From NCBI GenBank assembly GCA_964420455.1, contig CAYQTO010000013.1:1-38866 (forward strand): a DNA stretch of 38,866 bases, given 5' to 3'. Below, piece after piece: positions 1 through 8,716 of this stretch. The notes below the pieces were generated by a model. That model had not been told where the DNA came from, searched no databases, and was given only the letters and a program-made list of their open reading frames with translations. The stretch is from CAYQTO01 sp964420455. Its GTDB lineage: Bacteria; Sumerlaeota; Sumerlaeia; SLMS01. Every line of letters starts with the position of its first letter. The first letter of the stretch is position 1. Position numbers and translations under genes: made by a program.

Positions 1-796
1 GGCGCCGGAGAGCCTGCTGGACGAGGCGATCCATCCAGTCGTCGCCGGTGCGGCGGGCCAGGCCGCGATAGTCCTCGTTCATGTCGGCCCCGGCGGTATC
101 GTCGATCGCGAGGCGGTGGACCTGGAGCCCGAGGGTGCGAAAATCCCGCCAGGGGCGCCAGGCCGGTTCCACCTCGAGTGTATAGACGGTCGGCTGGCTC
201 GTCGCGGCGTGCTCGAATTCAAGATCAAGCCAGCCTTGCGGGCACGCAAGGTCCAGAACGATCCCGGATGCATCACGCAGGATTCTTATGCGGCCGGGCT
301 TGGGTTTGTGCCCGCCGATGCGGACGGTCCCGCCGACGCCGGGCGCGACGACAAACCGCGCGCGCCCCCTGCTCCAGCGAATCGTCCCGCCCTCGTGGAC
401 CTCCGGGTGGTTCCACCCCTCGAGAAGATGGACCGCCGCCGTCTCCCCGGCGATCCGGGGGAGCCGCTCGCCGCACCATTCGCGGATCGGGCCTTCTTCC
501 ATCGCCTCCTGGTGGCGTTGGAGGGCCTTCGCGTCCCAGGCCTGGAGCCAGCGATGGCGACGGCGGAGGGGCACGCGGGTCACTGGGATGCCTTCGTCGT
601 CCTCGTGGCCGGGGGCAAAGTCCTCCTGCCATTCCACCCCCCAATGGGCAAAGGGCCGGATGGCGCCTCCGGTGGTCGTGAGGACGGCGACCGGGTGGCC
701 GGCGTCGAGGAGTTCGCGGGCAAGGCGACGGTGGTGGAGTTCCGCTCCACCGATCAGGTCACGGTGCCATCGATAGGTGATCAGGAGGAATTTCAT
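1..796 (-). CDS. Glycosyltransferase family 4-like protein, 3' end outside window
   Basis: An open frame runs from an ATG at 796 to the left edge of the window, about 265 codons without a stop. The N-terminus (MKFLLITYRW, then GGAELHHRRLARELLDAGH and AVLTTTGG) is the typical first Rossmann strand and donor-side helix of GT4/GT-B glycosyltransferases that move sugars onto lipids or polysaccharides at the inner face of the membrane. The C-terminal donor-binding half with the E-x7-E region lies outside the window, so substrate cannot be inferred. The ATG overlaps the TGA of the upstream glycosyltransferase (ATGA, 4 bases), so the two are probably translationally coupled. A long stretch in the middle (around residues 90-200) looks less like a plain GT4 domain and may be an insertion. 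It carries one copy of the GTATAGAC repeat, read as Val-Tyr-Thr. Family call is firm; function is inferred. Confidence 0.75.
   Translation of the reverse strand, partial: MKFLLITYRWHRDLIGGAELHHRRLARELLDAGHPVAVLTTTGGAIRPFAHWGVEWQEDFAPGHEDDEGIPVTRVPLRRRHRWLQAWDAKALQRHQEAMEEGPIREWCGERLPRIAGETAAVHLLEGWNHPEVHEGGTIRWSRGRARFVVAPGVGGTVRIGGHKPKPGRIRILRDASGIVLDLACPQGWLDLEFEHAATSQPTVYTLEVEPAWRPWRDFRTLGLQVHRLAIDDTAGADMNEDYRGLARRTGDDWMDRLVQQALRR
180..187 (+). repeat. GTATAGAC motif copy
   Basis: Exact match in the partial GT4-like gene on the minus strand, read as Val-Tyr-Thr. The next exact copy is almost 15 kb away. Confidence 0.8.
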
Positions 797-2040
797 GGCA
801 GGTGGGGGGCCTCCAACTGGCGGAGGCGTTCCTCGATGCGGTCGACGAGGGCGCGCCAGCTGCGGCCGCGGGCAAACGCGCGGCGACGGGTCCGGGCGGC
901 CTCGTGGTCACTTTCGAGCTCGCGGCGAACGGCGTCGGCAAAGCCCTCCGGCCCCGCCACCGAAACGATGCCGCCGTAGTACCGGACGACGTCGGGCACC
1001 GGCGTGGAGACCACGGGAAGGCCGCAGGCGAGGTACTCGAGCGTCTTGACCGGGTGGATGGCGCGGGCGGCGGCATTGTCAGCGAAGGGCATGAGCCCGG
1101 CGTCGCAATGCTGGTAGTAGGCGGCAAGGTCGCGGTGGGGCCGGAGTCCAAGGAAGTGCGCGTTCCCTGGAAAGCCGCGGCGGGGGAAGGTGGCGTGACA
1201 AGGGCCAACGAGGACGAGGGAGCCGCGGGGGAAGGCCCGGGCGACGCGCACTAGGAGGCGTGCATCGAGCCGGTCGTTAAGAGTGCCGACATAGAGGAGG
1301 CGTGGGCGGGGGAGGTCGCGGAGGTCCTCTGGTTCGGCGACCGGGTCGGAGAGGCGGTGGGCGTGGACGCCGCTGGGGAGGAACTCGAGGCCGGCCACGC
1401 GACCGTCATAGCGGTCGGCGAGGGTTCCCGTGCCGGCAAAGGCGGCATCGGCCGCGCGAAGGAGCTGGTTCTCGAGCGCGGGGCCCTCGGGCGGGGACCA
1501 GCCAAAGCCGCAGAAATCGTCGATCAGGTCATAGATGGTGACGGCGGGAGCGAGGCGCGCGCGGACGGGTTCGACGAACGGCGTATTGGTAAGAAAGATA
1601 TACGGGGTTCCGGGCAGGTAAGGCGCGAGGGTCCGGGCGAGGACGAGGCGGTTCAGCCGCCGGACAGTGGCGTTTCGGTACTCGCCGTTGAGGAGGACCG
1701 GGCTGAGGACCTGGAGGTGGCCGCGGCGACGGTAGAGTTGCCAACGATCGCGAAGCCGGCCGGCGACCTCGTGGACCTGTACGGGTGAAACAAAGAGGAC
1801 GGGGCGGTGGCGGGCGAGTCCGACGGCCTGCTCCTGGGGACGTTGCCAAACGGTGTCCCAGGCGACCTGGGAATAGAGGACCACAGGCAGGCGGTTGCGA
1901 GGGCCCGCGTCAGGGCGTCGCACCGGCGAGGCAAGAAGTTGACGGGCGATCGCCCGATGGGCCCGCCCGGCATGCACGAGGATCGCTGCCAAGTCCTTTG
2001 GTTTCAATGAAGCGGGTTCGCCTTGCGCATTGGGTGGCAC
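793..2040 (-). CDS. Glycosyltransferase, GT4/GT-B type
   Basis: 415 residues from a GTG at 2040; a TTG near 2007 is an alternative start. Family features visible: an N-terminal VVLYSQVAWDTVWQRPQE segment, YDLIDDF in the linker region, LLYVGTLNDRLD opening the second Rossmann domain, and HPVKTLEYLACGLPVVST, the nucleotide-sugar binding loop with the conserved glutamate near the C-terminus. Such enzymes act in the cytoplasm on envelope or exopolysaccharide precursors; the acceptor is not predictable. It is followed by a second glycosyltransferase with a 4-base ATGA overlap, which suggests a surface polysaccharide operon continuing to the left of the window. Its start lies about 90 bases from the oppositely oriented histidine kinase start, so both are probably driven from one divergent promoter region. 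Confidence 0.85.
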   Translation of the reverse strand: MPPNAQGEPASLKPKDLAAILVHAGRAHRAIARQLLASPVRRPDAGPRNRLPVVLYSQVAWDTVWQRPQEQAVGLARHRPVLFVSPVQVHEVAGRLRDRWQLYRRRGHLQVLSPVLLNGEYRNATVRRLNRLVLARTLAPYLPGTPYIFLTNTPFVEPVRARLAPAVTIYDLIDDFCGFGWSPPEGPALENQLLRAADAAFAGTGTLADRYDGRVAGLEFLPSGVHAHRLSDPVAEPEDLRDLPRPRLLYVGTLNDRLDARLLVRVARAFPRGSLVLVGPCHATFPRRGFPGNAHFLGLRPHRDLAAYYQHCDAGLMPFADNAAARAIHPVKTLEYLACGLPVVSTPVPDVVRYYGGIVSVAGPEGFADAVRRELESDHEAARTRRRAFARGRSWRALVDRIEERLRQLEAPHLP

Positions 2041-2050
2041 GAGGATTGGA
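2035..2050 (+). promoter_or_regulatory. Possible sigma-54-type promoter for the histidine kinase
   Basis: TGGCACG, four bases, then TTGGA. The -24 GG is perfect and the spacing to the -12 element is canonical, but the -12 dinucleotide is GG rather than GC. It lies about 80 bases before the proposed GTG of the kinase and overlaps the start of the opposite gene. An NtrC-type activator is encoded at 11666-13021. Weak, single-site evidence. Confidence 0.25.
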
Positions 2051-2127
2051 GGCTTCCGATTGGGCGCAAGCTTGCTTTCTTCTTTCCAGTATCCGGTCTT
2101 TCAGGAAAGGCACCTGACTACACTGTC

Positions 2128-3558
2128 GTGAGCGAGCCAAGCCGCCAACCCCCCGCGCCGGGCAAGTGGGCCGATCGCGTGCCGATCCGCATGCAGACAA
2201 TGCTGATTGCGGTGGTGGCGCTCGTCGCCGCCGGGGCCGTCACCGTTTTCGGGTCCGCATACACCGTATGGGGGCTGAAGAATCAACTGGTCATGGAAAG
2301 CCGGGAGAGCACGCGCGAACGCGCCCGGGAAACCAGCCGGTCCCTGGCGGATATGATCACTCGGGTTCCCGGCTCGACGATCCAGGAAATCGCCGGGACG
2401 CCCACCCTCAAGTCGCACATCTCGATGATGGTCCATTCGGGGGCGCCGGCGTTCGTCTGCATCCTGGATCGCGAGGGCGAGACGGTCTTTGCCAGCTATT
2501 GCTCACGCACCCTGAGCGGATGTGTGCCCCCCGGGCTGCTGGCGGTTACCTTCGGGCCCGAATCCGCCGGCACAACAATCGAGGCCTTCGAGAAGGCACT
2601 GCCGGACCAGATCATCACAGTCAGCGAGGATCTCGTCCGAGAAGGCGAAGTCCTCGGCAGCGTCCACGTCGCCATGTCCACCCTCGCCGACGAGGCCAGC
2701 ATCAACAACCTGAGCAACGACATCACCGCCGCCCTGATGCAGATGGTGCTGATCGTGTTCGCGATCCTTCTTCTGAGCATCGTCCTCCTTGCCTATGCGT
2801 TTCGTCGCCAGTGGGAACTGATGCGGCGGACGGCGGAGTCGGAGCACCTCGCCTCGATTGGCGCGCTCGCGGGCGGCCTCGCCCATGAAATTCGCAACCC
2901 CCTTCAGGCGATCGATCTCCACCTCGACGTCGTCCACGAGGACATCACCCACGGCGAGGCGGACCAGCAAACGGTCTGCTCGACTCTCCAGAACGTCCGC
3001 AGCCAGGTCTCCCGCTTGAACGGCATCGTTTCCCAGTTTGTTTCCGTCGCCGTAAACGGCCATCTCGAACGGAAACCGGTCGTGGTAAACGACGTTCTGG
3101 AACGGCTGGCAACTTCCCTGCGGCCCGACTTCGAGAAGCGTGGCATCGACTTCCGTCTGCACCTCGGCGCGCCCTTCCGACTCGACGGTGACGCCAACGC
3201 CCTTCACCAGGTCTTCCTCAACCTGCTCTTGAATTCGGCGGAATGTCTGCGCTCGGCCCCGGACCCCCAACTGGTTCTGGCCACGGCGGAGGAGAAGGGC
3301 GGCATGTGGCGGATCGATCTGGACGACTCGCGCCCCGGCTTCGCGCTGGAGACGGAAGCGGACCAGTTCTGCAGCTTCGTTCCCCGGCGGGACGGGGGCA
3401 CGGGGCTCGGCCTGGCCACCCTGCGGCGCCTTGTCCGCGACCACGGGGGAACGCTTGCCATCTCCCGCAGTCCCCTCGGCGGGGCCCGCTACACGATCCG
3501 GTTGCCCGCCCGCCCGGTGGATCTCAACGTCCCGAACACGGCGGTGCACGCCGGCTAG
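2128..3558 (+). CDS. Membrane-bound sensor histidine kinase
   Basis: 476 residues from a GTG at 2128; the frame is open back to 2023 but that extension lacks any family feature. One membrane segment at about residues 25-47, an extracytoplasmic region of about 155 residues, a second segment at about 205-227, then HisKA with the H-box AHEIRNPL (phospho-acceptor His253) and HATPase_c with the N-box (NLLLNSAE, Asn369) and G2 box GTGLGL. The G1 box is degenerate: the usual D-x-G-P-G reads D-S-R-P-G (Asp400 to Gly404), replacing the first glycine with arginine. The layout resembles NtrB/AtoS-type kinases that pair with sigma-54 activators. No response regulator is adjacent; the NtrC-type regulator at 11666-13021 is the only candidate partner in the window, and that pairing is a guess. 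The downstream gene begins 24 bases after the stop. Confidence 0.88.
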   Translation: MSEPSRQPPAPGKWADRVPIRMQTMLIAVVALVAAGAVTVFGSAYTVWGLKNQLVMESRESTRERARETSRSLADMITRVPGSTIQEIAGTPTLKSHISMMVHSGAPAFVCILDREGETVFASYCSRTLSGCVPPGLLAVTFGPESAGTTIEAFEKALPDQIITVSEDLVREGEVLGSVHVAMSTLADEASINNLSNDITAALMQMVLIVFAILLLSIVLLAYAFRRQWELMRRTAESEHLASIGALAGGLAHEIRNPLQAIDLHLDVVHEDITHGEADQQTVCSTLQNVRSQVSRLNGIVSQFVSVAVNGHLERKPVVVNDVLERLATSLRPDFEKRGIDFRLHLGAPFRLDGDANALHQVFLNLLLNSAECLRSAPDPQLVLATAEEKGGMWRIDLDDSRPGFALETEADQFCSFVPRRDGGTGLGLATLRRLVRDHGGTLAISRSPLGGARYTIRLPARPVDLNVPNTAVHAG

Positions 3559-3581
3559 CCATCCCTCGCCCGGCGGCCATC

Positions 3582-4883
3582 ATGACCCAACCTCACGAGC
3601 GCTTTCCTGTCGACTTCGACTTCGAGGCCTACTGCCGCGACCGCAAGGGCGAGATCCCACCCCGCAAGTCCTTTGTTGTCGACTGGCAGGCGGAAGACAA
3701 CGAGCGCATCGTGGTCGAGAACCTCGAGCGTCAGGTCGACGACGTCTGCCGTGCAGCAGATGGCAAGCTCGCCCACCCCTACGTCGTGCCCGGCGGACCC
3801 TACTCGGAACTTTGGGACTGGGACGCGTATTTCACCAGCCTCGGCATCTGCGCTGTCCGGCCGGAATATGTTCGGGGCTCGCTGGAAAACTTCCTGGACC
3901 TCGTCGATTCCGACGGGCGCGCCCCCAAGCTTGTCACGCCCGGCCATGTCAACTACTCGGGGCATCCCTACCCGTTGCTGGCCCAGTGGACAGTGCTGGT
4001 ATTACGCTCTGGGCCGGGGGGGAGCGGGGACCCAGACTGGGTCGCGAAGCGTTGGCCGGTGCTGCTGCGGGTGCGCGACTGGTATGATGCGCACTGGAAG
4101 GCCCGGCGGGGGCTGTATCGCGTGGGCTCGTGGGCGACAGGCCAGGACAACGACCCGGTGACTTACGGGCGGGCGCCGGGGACCGTTGCACCGGTGGATC
4201 ACAACACGCTCCAGTGGCGCGAACTGCGGGCGATGGCGCTGCTCGCGGAGTTGCTCGGACGCCAGGACGAGGCCGCCCGCTTTACCGCCGAGGCGGCCGA
4301 TCTCCTCCACGCCATGCGCACCTATATGTGGGACCCCATCGACGGATTGTATTACGCGTTGGACATGGCTGATCGCCCGGGCGCCGCCCGCCAGGGCGTT
4401 ACCTGGGAGATCCCCATCAAGCTGCGCAGTTCCGCCTCGCTCTACGTGCTCTGGGCGGGAATTCCCACCCCCGGCCAAGCGGAGCGGATCATCCGCGAGC
4501 ACGTCCTGAACCCGGCGGAATTCCTGTCAGACTATGGGCTCCGGTCGCTGGCCGCCAACGAGCGCATGTACAACAACGAGCCCATGGGAAATCCGTCCAA
4601 CTGGCAGGGTCCCGTGTGGGCGGTGACGACCGCCATCGTGGCGTACGGGCTCGCCCGCCATGGGTATCATCGCGAGGCGCTCGATCTCGCCGGCCGACTG
4701 GTGGCGACCTTTGCCGCCGATTTCCGTACCAACGGGCTCCTCCACGAATGCTACCACGCGGAAACGGGGGCCCCCGTCATGAAGCCCGGATTCCAGAGCT
4801 GGAATCTGATGGCTATCCGATTGCTTCATGACTTGCGCTCCCGGGTTGATCCTGCCGATCTTTCTCCCGGTCCGCTCTCGTAA
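3582..4883 (+). CDS. GH63/GH37-like (trehalase-fold) glycosidase
   Basis: 433 residues, cytoplasmic (no signal peptide). The (alpha/alpha)6-barrel family is recognised from PGGPYSELWDWDAYF at residues 70-84, close to trehalase signature 1, and from NWQGPVW at residue 340, the conserved substrate-loop motif of GH63 and mannosylglycerate hydrolases. Likely catalytic residues are the acid Asp189 in GQDNDP and the base Glu389 in LHECYHAETG, matching the positions used across this clan. Probable reaction: hydrolysis of an alpha-linked disaccharide or compatible solute such as trehalose, mannosylglycerate or glucosylglycerate; which one cannot be told. The start at 3582 was chosen because the family homology begins soon after it; the frame is open further upstream but overlaps the kinase. 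It may be cotranscribed with the kinase (24-base gap). Confidence 0.8.
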   Translation: MTQPHERFPVDFDFEAYCRDRKGEIPPRKSFVVDWQAEDNERIVVENLERQVDDVCRAADGKLAHPYVVPGGPYSELWDWDAYFTSLGICAVRPEYVRGSLENFLDLVDSDGRAPKLVTPGHVNYSGHPYPLLAQWTVLVLRSGPGGSGDPDWVAKRWPVLLRVRDWYDAHWKARRGLYRVGSWATGQDNDPVTYGRAPGTVAPVDHNTLQWRELRAMALLAELLGRQDEAARFTAEAADLLHAMRTYMWDPIDGLYYALDMADRPGAARQGVTWEIPIKLRSSASLYVLWAGIPTPGQAERIIREHVLNPAEFLSDYGLRSLAANERMYNNEPMGNPSNWQGPVWAVTTAIVAYGLARHGYHREALDLAGRLVATFAADFRTNGLLHECYHAETGAPVMKPGFQSWNLMAIRLLHDLRSRVDPADLSPGPLS

Positions 4884-4911
4884 AGGGCGTCCGCGGAGGG
4901 AGCCCCCCAAC

Positions 4912-6174
4912 ATGAAGCTTTCGGCCGTCCTTATCGCCTGCGCTTGGGCGGCGTTGCTGTTGCCGCTCCCGCTCGGCGCACAGGTGACCATCCGCAGCAA
5001 CTTCGAAAGCGGCAACGGCGAGCTGGTGTCCTTCAGCGGCACCACCCTCGAGTGGGACATCGAGCCGGACACCAACTCGAGCGATACCCAGTGGTTCTAC
5101 TTCGCCGTTGATGGAGCCGCGGGCCAGCGGCTCCTCCTGCGCTTTGTGGATCCCGGCGGCACCAACGTCCCCAGCCACTGGAACATCGCCGTCCCCATTT
5201 ACTCCACGGACAACGGCGACACCTGGCAGCACATTCCCGAAACCCCCAACAACTCCAACGGCTACCAGTTCTTTCACGACTTCACCGTGGAGGGCGAGCG
5301 CCTCGCGTTCCATTATCCCTACACCGCGACGGACGCGTACCTGAAGATCTATACGTGGGACGACAACCCGAACGTAACGCGCACGCGACTCGGCGAAAGC
5401 GTCCAGGGCCGCCCCATCGAACACCTCCTGATCACCGATTCCTCCTTCCCGGACGACGACAAGATCGGGGTCTGGATCATCGGTCGCCAGCACTCCGCCG
5501 AGGTCACCGCCAGCTTTACCGTTGAGGGACTGGTGGACTTCCTCCTCAGCGACGACCCGGTGGCGAACACGCTGCGGCGCGGGGTGCTGTTCAACATCGT
5601 GCCGATGGTGAACCCGGACGGGGTCCACGCGGGAAACTATCGCGACAATGCCGCCGGGGTGAACCTCAACCGGGTGTGGAACGGCACGGCGAACAACAGT
5701 TCGTCGCCCGAGGTGGTGGTCATCGAGGACGCCATCGACGCGTGGGTGGCCGCGGGAAATCCCTATCACCTCTTTCTCGACTTCCACAGCACCTCGGGCC
5801 AAAATCCGCACTTCGCCTTTCACGGTAACTCGACGGTGTCGGCCCCGAACTACCCGACGCCGGAAACCTACTTTGCCGATTCGCGGGCATTTCTCCAACT
5901 CGTCAATGCTGGGGAACCCGCCTTCAATCCCTTCGCCGGGAGCACGAGCAGCAACGACCAGCGGCTCGCCTATCACCGCCAGCGCATCCGCCACGGGGTG
6001 CTCGCCTTCACGCCCGAGGGCGCCTACGTCCGCCATTACTATGGCTCCAACAGCAACGCCTTGATGACGCCGGGGTTGCACCGGAGCGTCGGCGAGGCGT
6101 TTGCCCGGGCGATCCACGAATACTACGACGTCGAGTCGATCGCGAGTATCGGTTCCGTCTGGATGAACTACTAG
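4912..6174 (+). CDS. Secreted M14 zinc carboxypeptidase, cytosolic-CP-like subgroup
   Basis: 420 residues with a signal peptide (residues 1-23, ending LPLPLGAQ) and a good Shine-Dalgarno (GGAGGGAG) about 10 bases before the ATG. An N-terminal beta domain (residues 25-165) precedes the catalytic M14 domain, as in the AGBL/Nna1-like subgroup. Zinc ligands are seen as HSAE (His194, Glu197) and the later His292 in LFLDFHSTSG; substrate-binding NPDG and NLNRVW motifs lie between them; Glu369 in FTPEGAY is the probable catalytic glutamate. It should remove C-terminal residues from peptides outside the cytoplasm; specificity is unknown. It shares a CTAG with the convergent gene at 6171, so the two stop codons overlap. 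A 7/8 near-match of the GTATAGAC repeat lies at 5347-5354. Confidence 0.85.
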   Translation: MKLSAVLIACAWAALLLPLPLGAQVTIRSNFESGNGELVSFSGTTLEWDIEPDTNSSDTQWFYFAVDGAAGQRLLLRFVDPGGTNVPSHWNIAVPIYSTDNGDTWQHIPETPNNSNGYQFFHDFTVEGERLAFHYPYTATDAYLKIYTWDDNPNVTRTRLGESVQGRPIEHLLITDSSFPDDDKIGVWIIGRQHSAEVTASFTVEGLVDFLLSDDPVANTLRRGVLFNIVPMVNPDGVHAGNYRDNAAGVNLNRVWNGTANNSSSPEVVVIEDAIDAWVAAGNPYHLFLDFHSTSGQNPHFAFHGNSTVSAPNYPTPETYFADSRAFLQLVNAGEPAFNPFAGSTSSNDQRLAYHRQRIRHGVLAFTPEGAYVRHYYGSNSNALMTPGLHRSVGEAFARAIHEYYDVESIASIGSVWMNY

Positions 6175-6788
6175 CGCGCGGCGGCACCCGGACGGTCGGG
6201 AAATGTCATGTCGTCGGGAGTTCCGGGAATGCGGTCTGGTCCGTCGCTGCGGAGTTCCCACGCCGTGCCGTCGTCGACCACGACATAGTGGATGCGTCCC
6301 CCCCACCCATCGGTCAGGCCCGCGATGGCGCGGTTGCCCTCCGCCTCCGTGGGGATCTCCGCGTAGTTGCGCAGACGGTTTTCCGCCTCGAGAAACCGCG
6401 AGTTGGTAATTTGCTCCTGGGCGCTGCGGACGATCACCTGGCCCGCGGCGGGAGCCGGCGCGTTGGGAACCACCCGCGGCGGGTTCATCTGGGGATTGAG
6501 GGCGGCCATGGTGCCCCCCGCGATGATCGCCAGAAGGAAAGGCACGGCGATGAGGAAGAACGGCGCCATGCCCACGATGCCGATGACGAGCCCGGCGATG
6601 GCAAAGCCGCGGGGCTCGCGCGTCATGCCGGCGAGGCTGATCAGGGCACCGACGGGGGCGAGACACCCACAGGAAACCAGACCAATCAGCGACACGATAA
6701 AGCCAATCAGGCCCACCGTGTTCTCGCCGCTGGTGGGGTGGGGCGGCGGGGGCATGTGCGGCGGCAACGGCGCGGGAAGGTGAGCCAC
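6171..6788 (-). CDS. Small membrane protein (DUF4190-like) with pseudopilin-like C-terminal region
   Basis: 205 residues from a GTG at 6788, chosen because GGAGG (complement of 6796-6800) lies 7 bases upstream; the frame extends further but over the start of hemB. A proline-rich N-terminus (residues 1-20) is followed by two hydrophobic segments (about 26-52 and 62-92) resembling DUF4190-type membrane proteins. The C-terminal part, with GLTDGWGG and LRSDGPDRIPGTPDDMTF, resembles the calcium-binding tail of type II secretion major pseudopilins (DPWGNPY ... SDGPDG ... DDI). The protein is not a pilin: it lacks a prepilin leader. Function unknown. Divergent from hemB; convergent with and stop-overlapping the carboxypeptidase. 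Confidence 0.7.
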   Translation of the reverse strand: MAHLPAPLPPHMPPPPHPTSGENTVGLIGFIVSLIGLVSCGCLAPVGALISLAGMTREPRGFAIAGLVIGIVGMAPFFLIAVPFLLAIIAGGTMAALNPQMNPPRVVPNAPAPAAGQVIVRSAQEQITNSRFLEAENRLRNYAEIPTEAEGNRAIAGLTDGWGGRIHYVVVDDGTAWELRSDGPDRIPGTPDDMTFPDRPGAAAR

Positions 6789-6879
6789 GGGGATGCCTCC
6801 GTTCGGGTTTCCGTTGGCGCCTTGCCTGCCCGATGCAAGAACGGGGCGGCAATCCAAGATGGAGGAACGCCCCGAGGGA

Positions 6880-7863
6880 ATGCTGCAACGTCCGCGACGC
6901 AACCGCCTGAACGAAGGAATCCGCCGGCTCGTCCGCGAGGTCGATCTGGGCCCGCGCAACCTGATCCAGCCGGTCTTTATCCACAACGGCGAGGAACCCC
7001 GTATCCCCATCGCCTCGATGCCGGGGATCGCCCGTCTGTCAGTGGAAGAAGCGGTCCGCGAGGGCCAGCGCCTCCAGGAGGCGGGCATCCCCGCCATGGC
7101 GCTCTTTCCAGTGGTGGAGGAGAAGCTGAAGGACGAGCGAGGGAACGAGGCACTGAACGAGGAGGGCTTGCTGCCCCGGGCCCTGCGGGCGCTGCGCGAG
7201 GCGTGCCCGGATCTCGTCCTCTTTACCGACGTGGCCCTCGACCCCTACTCGAGCGACGGGCACGACGGCTTTGTCCGCGACGGGGAAATCGTGAACGACG
7301 AGACGGTGGAGATTCTCGCCCGGATGGCCGTTGTGCAGGCCCGCGCCGGCGCCCAGGTGGTCGCCCCCAGCGATATGATGGACGGGCGGGTGGGGGGCAT
7401 CCGCCGTGCGCTCGACGAGGCCGGCTTCTCCAACACGCTCATCTGCAGCTACTGCTGCAAATACGCCTCGGCGTTCTACGGTCCGTTCCGCGACGCGCTC
7501 GATTCGGCGCCCCGCTCCGGCGACAAGAAAACCTACCAGATGGATCCGGCGAACGGCCGCGAGGCCCTGCGCGAACTGGCTCTCGACGAGGCCGAGGGGG
7601 CCGATTGGATCCTGGTGAAGCCCGGCCTCGCCTACCTCGATGTTCTTGCCCGCGTGCGCGCCGCCACCCACCTGCCCGTCGCCGCCTATCACGTCAGCGG
7701 TGAATACGCGATGCTCTGTGCCGCGGCCGAGCAGGGCTGGATCGATTACGACGCCTGCCTGCTCGAGACGCTGCTGTGCTTTCGCCGGGCGGGGGCAGAC
7801 ATGATCCTGACCTACAGCGCGCTCGACGCCGCCCGCCTGCTCGCCGATGGCCGCCTCCACTAG
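6880..7863 (+). CDS. hemB: Delta-aminolevulinic acid dehydratase (porphobilinogen synthase)
   Basis: 327 residues, the normal length. Condenses two 5-aminolevulinate molecules to porphobilinogen in haem/tetrapyrrole synthesis. Active-site lysines are visible as Lys194 (CSYCCKYASAFYGPFRDA) and the Schiff-base Lys247 (ILVKPGLAYLD), with APSDMMDGRVGGIR preceding. The metal region reads DVALDPYSSDGHDG (residues 117-130): aspartates stand where zinc-dependent enzymes have cysteines, so this is the magnesium-type, zinc-independent form. The ATG at 6880 was preferred because the family begins with RPRR close to the N-terminus; an ATG at 6859 is possible, and GGAGG at 6861 is a rather distant ribosome site. 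It overlaps the next gene by 17 bases. Confidence 0.95.
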   Translation: MLQRPRRNRLNEGIRRLVREVDLGPRNLIQPVFIHNGEEPRIPIASMPGIARLSVEEAVREGQRLQEAGIPAMALFPVVEEKLKDERGNEALNEEGLLPRALRALREACPDLVLFTDVALDPYSSDGHDGFVRDGEIVNDETVEILARMAVVQARAGAQVVAPSDMMDGRVGGIRRALDEAGFSNTLICSYCCKYASAFYGPFRDALDSAPRSGDKKTYQMDPANGREALRELALDEAEGADWILVKPGLAYLDVLARVRAATHLPVAAYHVSGEYAMLCAAAEQGWIDYDACLLETLLCFRRAGADMILTYSALDAARLLADGRLH

Positions 7864-8716
7864 CCCCAACTGGAAGCCGCCCCACCCGGTCGAGCTCCTC
7901 GCCGAGCCGCTCTTCGCCGTCGGCTTCCTCCTCGCGCGCCCGCGCCTCCTCCTTTACGCGATCCTCCCGATCGTCCTCAACATCCTCGCCTTCCTCCTCG
8001 TGTCCTACTTGCTCAACGCCTATCTCGGCGGCTGGGTCGTGGGCATGATCGACTTCGAGACGGGCTGGCTCGACGCCACCCTCGAGTGGATTTCCCGCGT
8101 TCTTCTCTTCCTCGTCTTTCTCGTGCTGTCGGGGCTCATCAGCTTTCTTCTGATCATCCCGCTCAGCGCGCCCTTTGCCGACATGATCTCGGAATCGATC
8201 GAGCACGAGATGTTTCGGGAGCGGCCGGACCTGATCGTCCCTTCCCAGCCCCTCGTCGCCGGGGCGTGGCACGCGCTGCTCGACGCACTCCGCCGCGTCC
8301 TCTTCGTCCTGCCCCTCACGGTTCTCGTCTTCCTCACCGGCCTTGTGCCGTTCATCGGGGCGCCCATCGCGCTGGTGGCCGGCTACATCATCAACTCGAT
8401 GTTTCTCGCGCTCGACGCGTACAGCTACTCGCTCGACCGCCGCTACGTCACCTTCCCGCGCAAGTGGAAGTTCCTGTCGAACAACCGAGAGATCTGGCTG
8501 CCGCTCGGGTTCGGGCTCGCGCTGCTTCTGGTGATCCCGTGCAACCTGGTGTTCCTGCCGTTCATCTCGGCGACGGCGGGGACCCGCATGTACTGTCGGC
8601 GGTTGCTGGCCAACCCGCCGCGACAAACGAACCTTGCGCAATCGCGTGCGGCAGGCGAAGCGTCCACCGATCCCGAGAATCCGGGCGCATCCCCATCGGC
8701 GGGAGGTCCGCCATGA
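7847..8716 (+). CDS. EI24/CysZ-family membrane protein
   Basis: 289 residues starting inside the end of hemB. Four or more hydrophobic segments are seen (about residues 27-55, 80-105, 145-185, 210-235), with the SAPFADMISESIEHEM segment after the second one, typical of the EI24/CysZ family (PF07264). CysZ imports sulfate in E. coli, but the family is broad and no sulfur gene is nearby, so transport substrate is undetermined. The C-terminal 45 residues are polar and low in complexity. Tight spacing on both sides (17-base overlap upstream, 4-base ATGA overlap downstream) puts it in one operon with hemB and the radical-SAM-like gene. Confidence 0.8.
   Translation: MAASTSPNWKPPHPVELLAEPLFAVGFLLARPRLLLYAILPIVLNILAFLLVSYLLNAYLGGWVVGMIDFETGWLDATLEWISRVLLFLVFLVLSGLISFLLIIPLSAPFADMISESIEHEMFRERPDLIVPSQPLVAGAWHALLDALRRVLFVLPLTVLVFLTGLVPFIGAPIALVAGYIINSMFLALDAYSYSLDRRYVTFPRKWKFLSNNREIWLPLGFGLALLLVIPCNLVFLPFISATAGTRMYCRRLLANPPRQTNLAQSRAAGEASTDPENPGASPSAGGPP

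Noticed and set aside
116..979. Long plus-strand ORF opposite the GT4-like gene
   Set aside because: Arginine/proline-rich shadow of the real minus-strand frame, which has clear glycosyltransferase motifs and runs off the window edge.
4813..6984. 723-codon minus-strand ORF opposite the carboxypeptidase
   Set aside because: Histidine/arginine-rich shadow of the M14 gene; no motif of its own.
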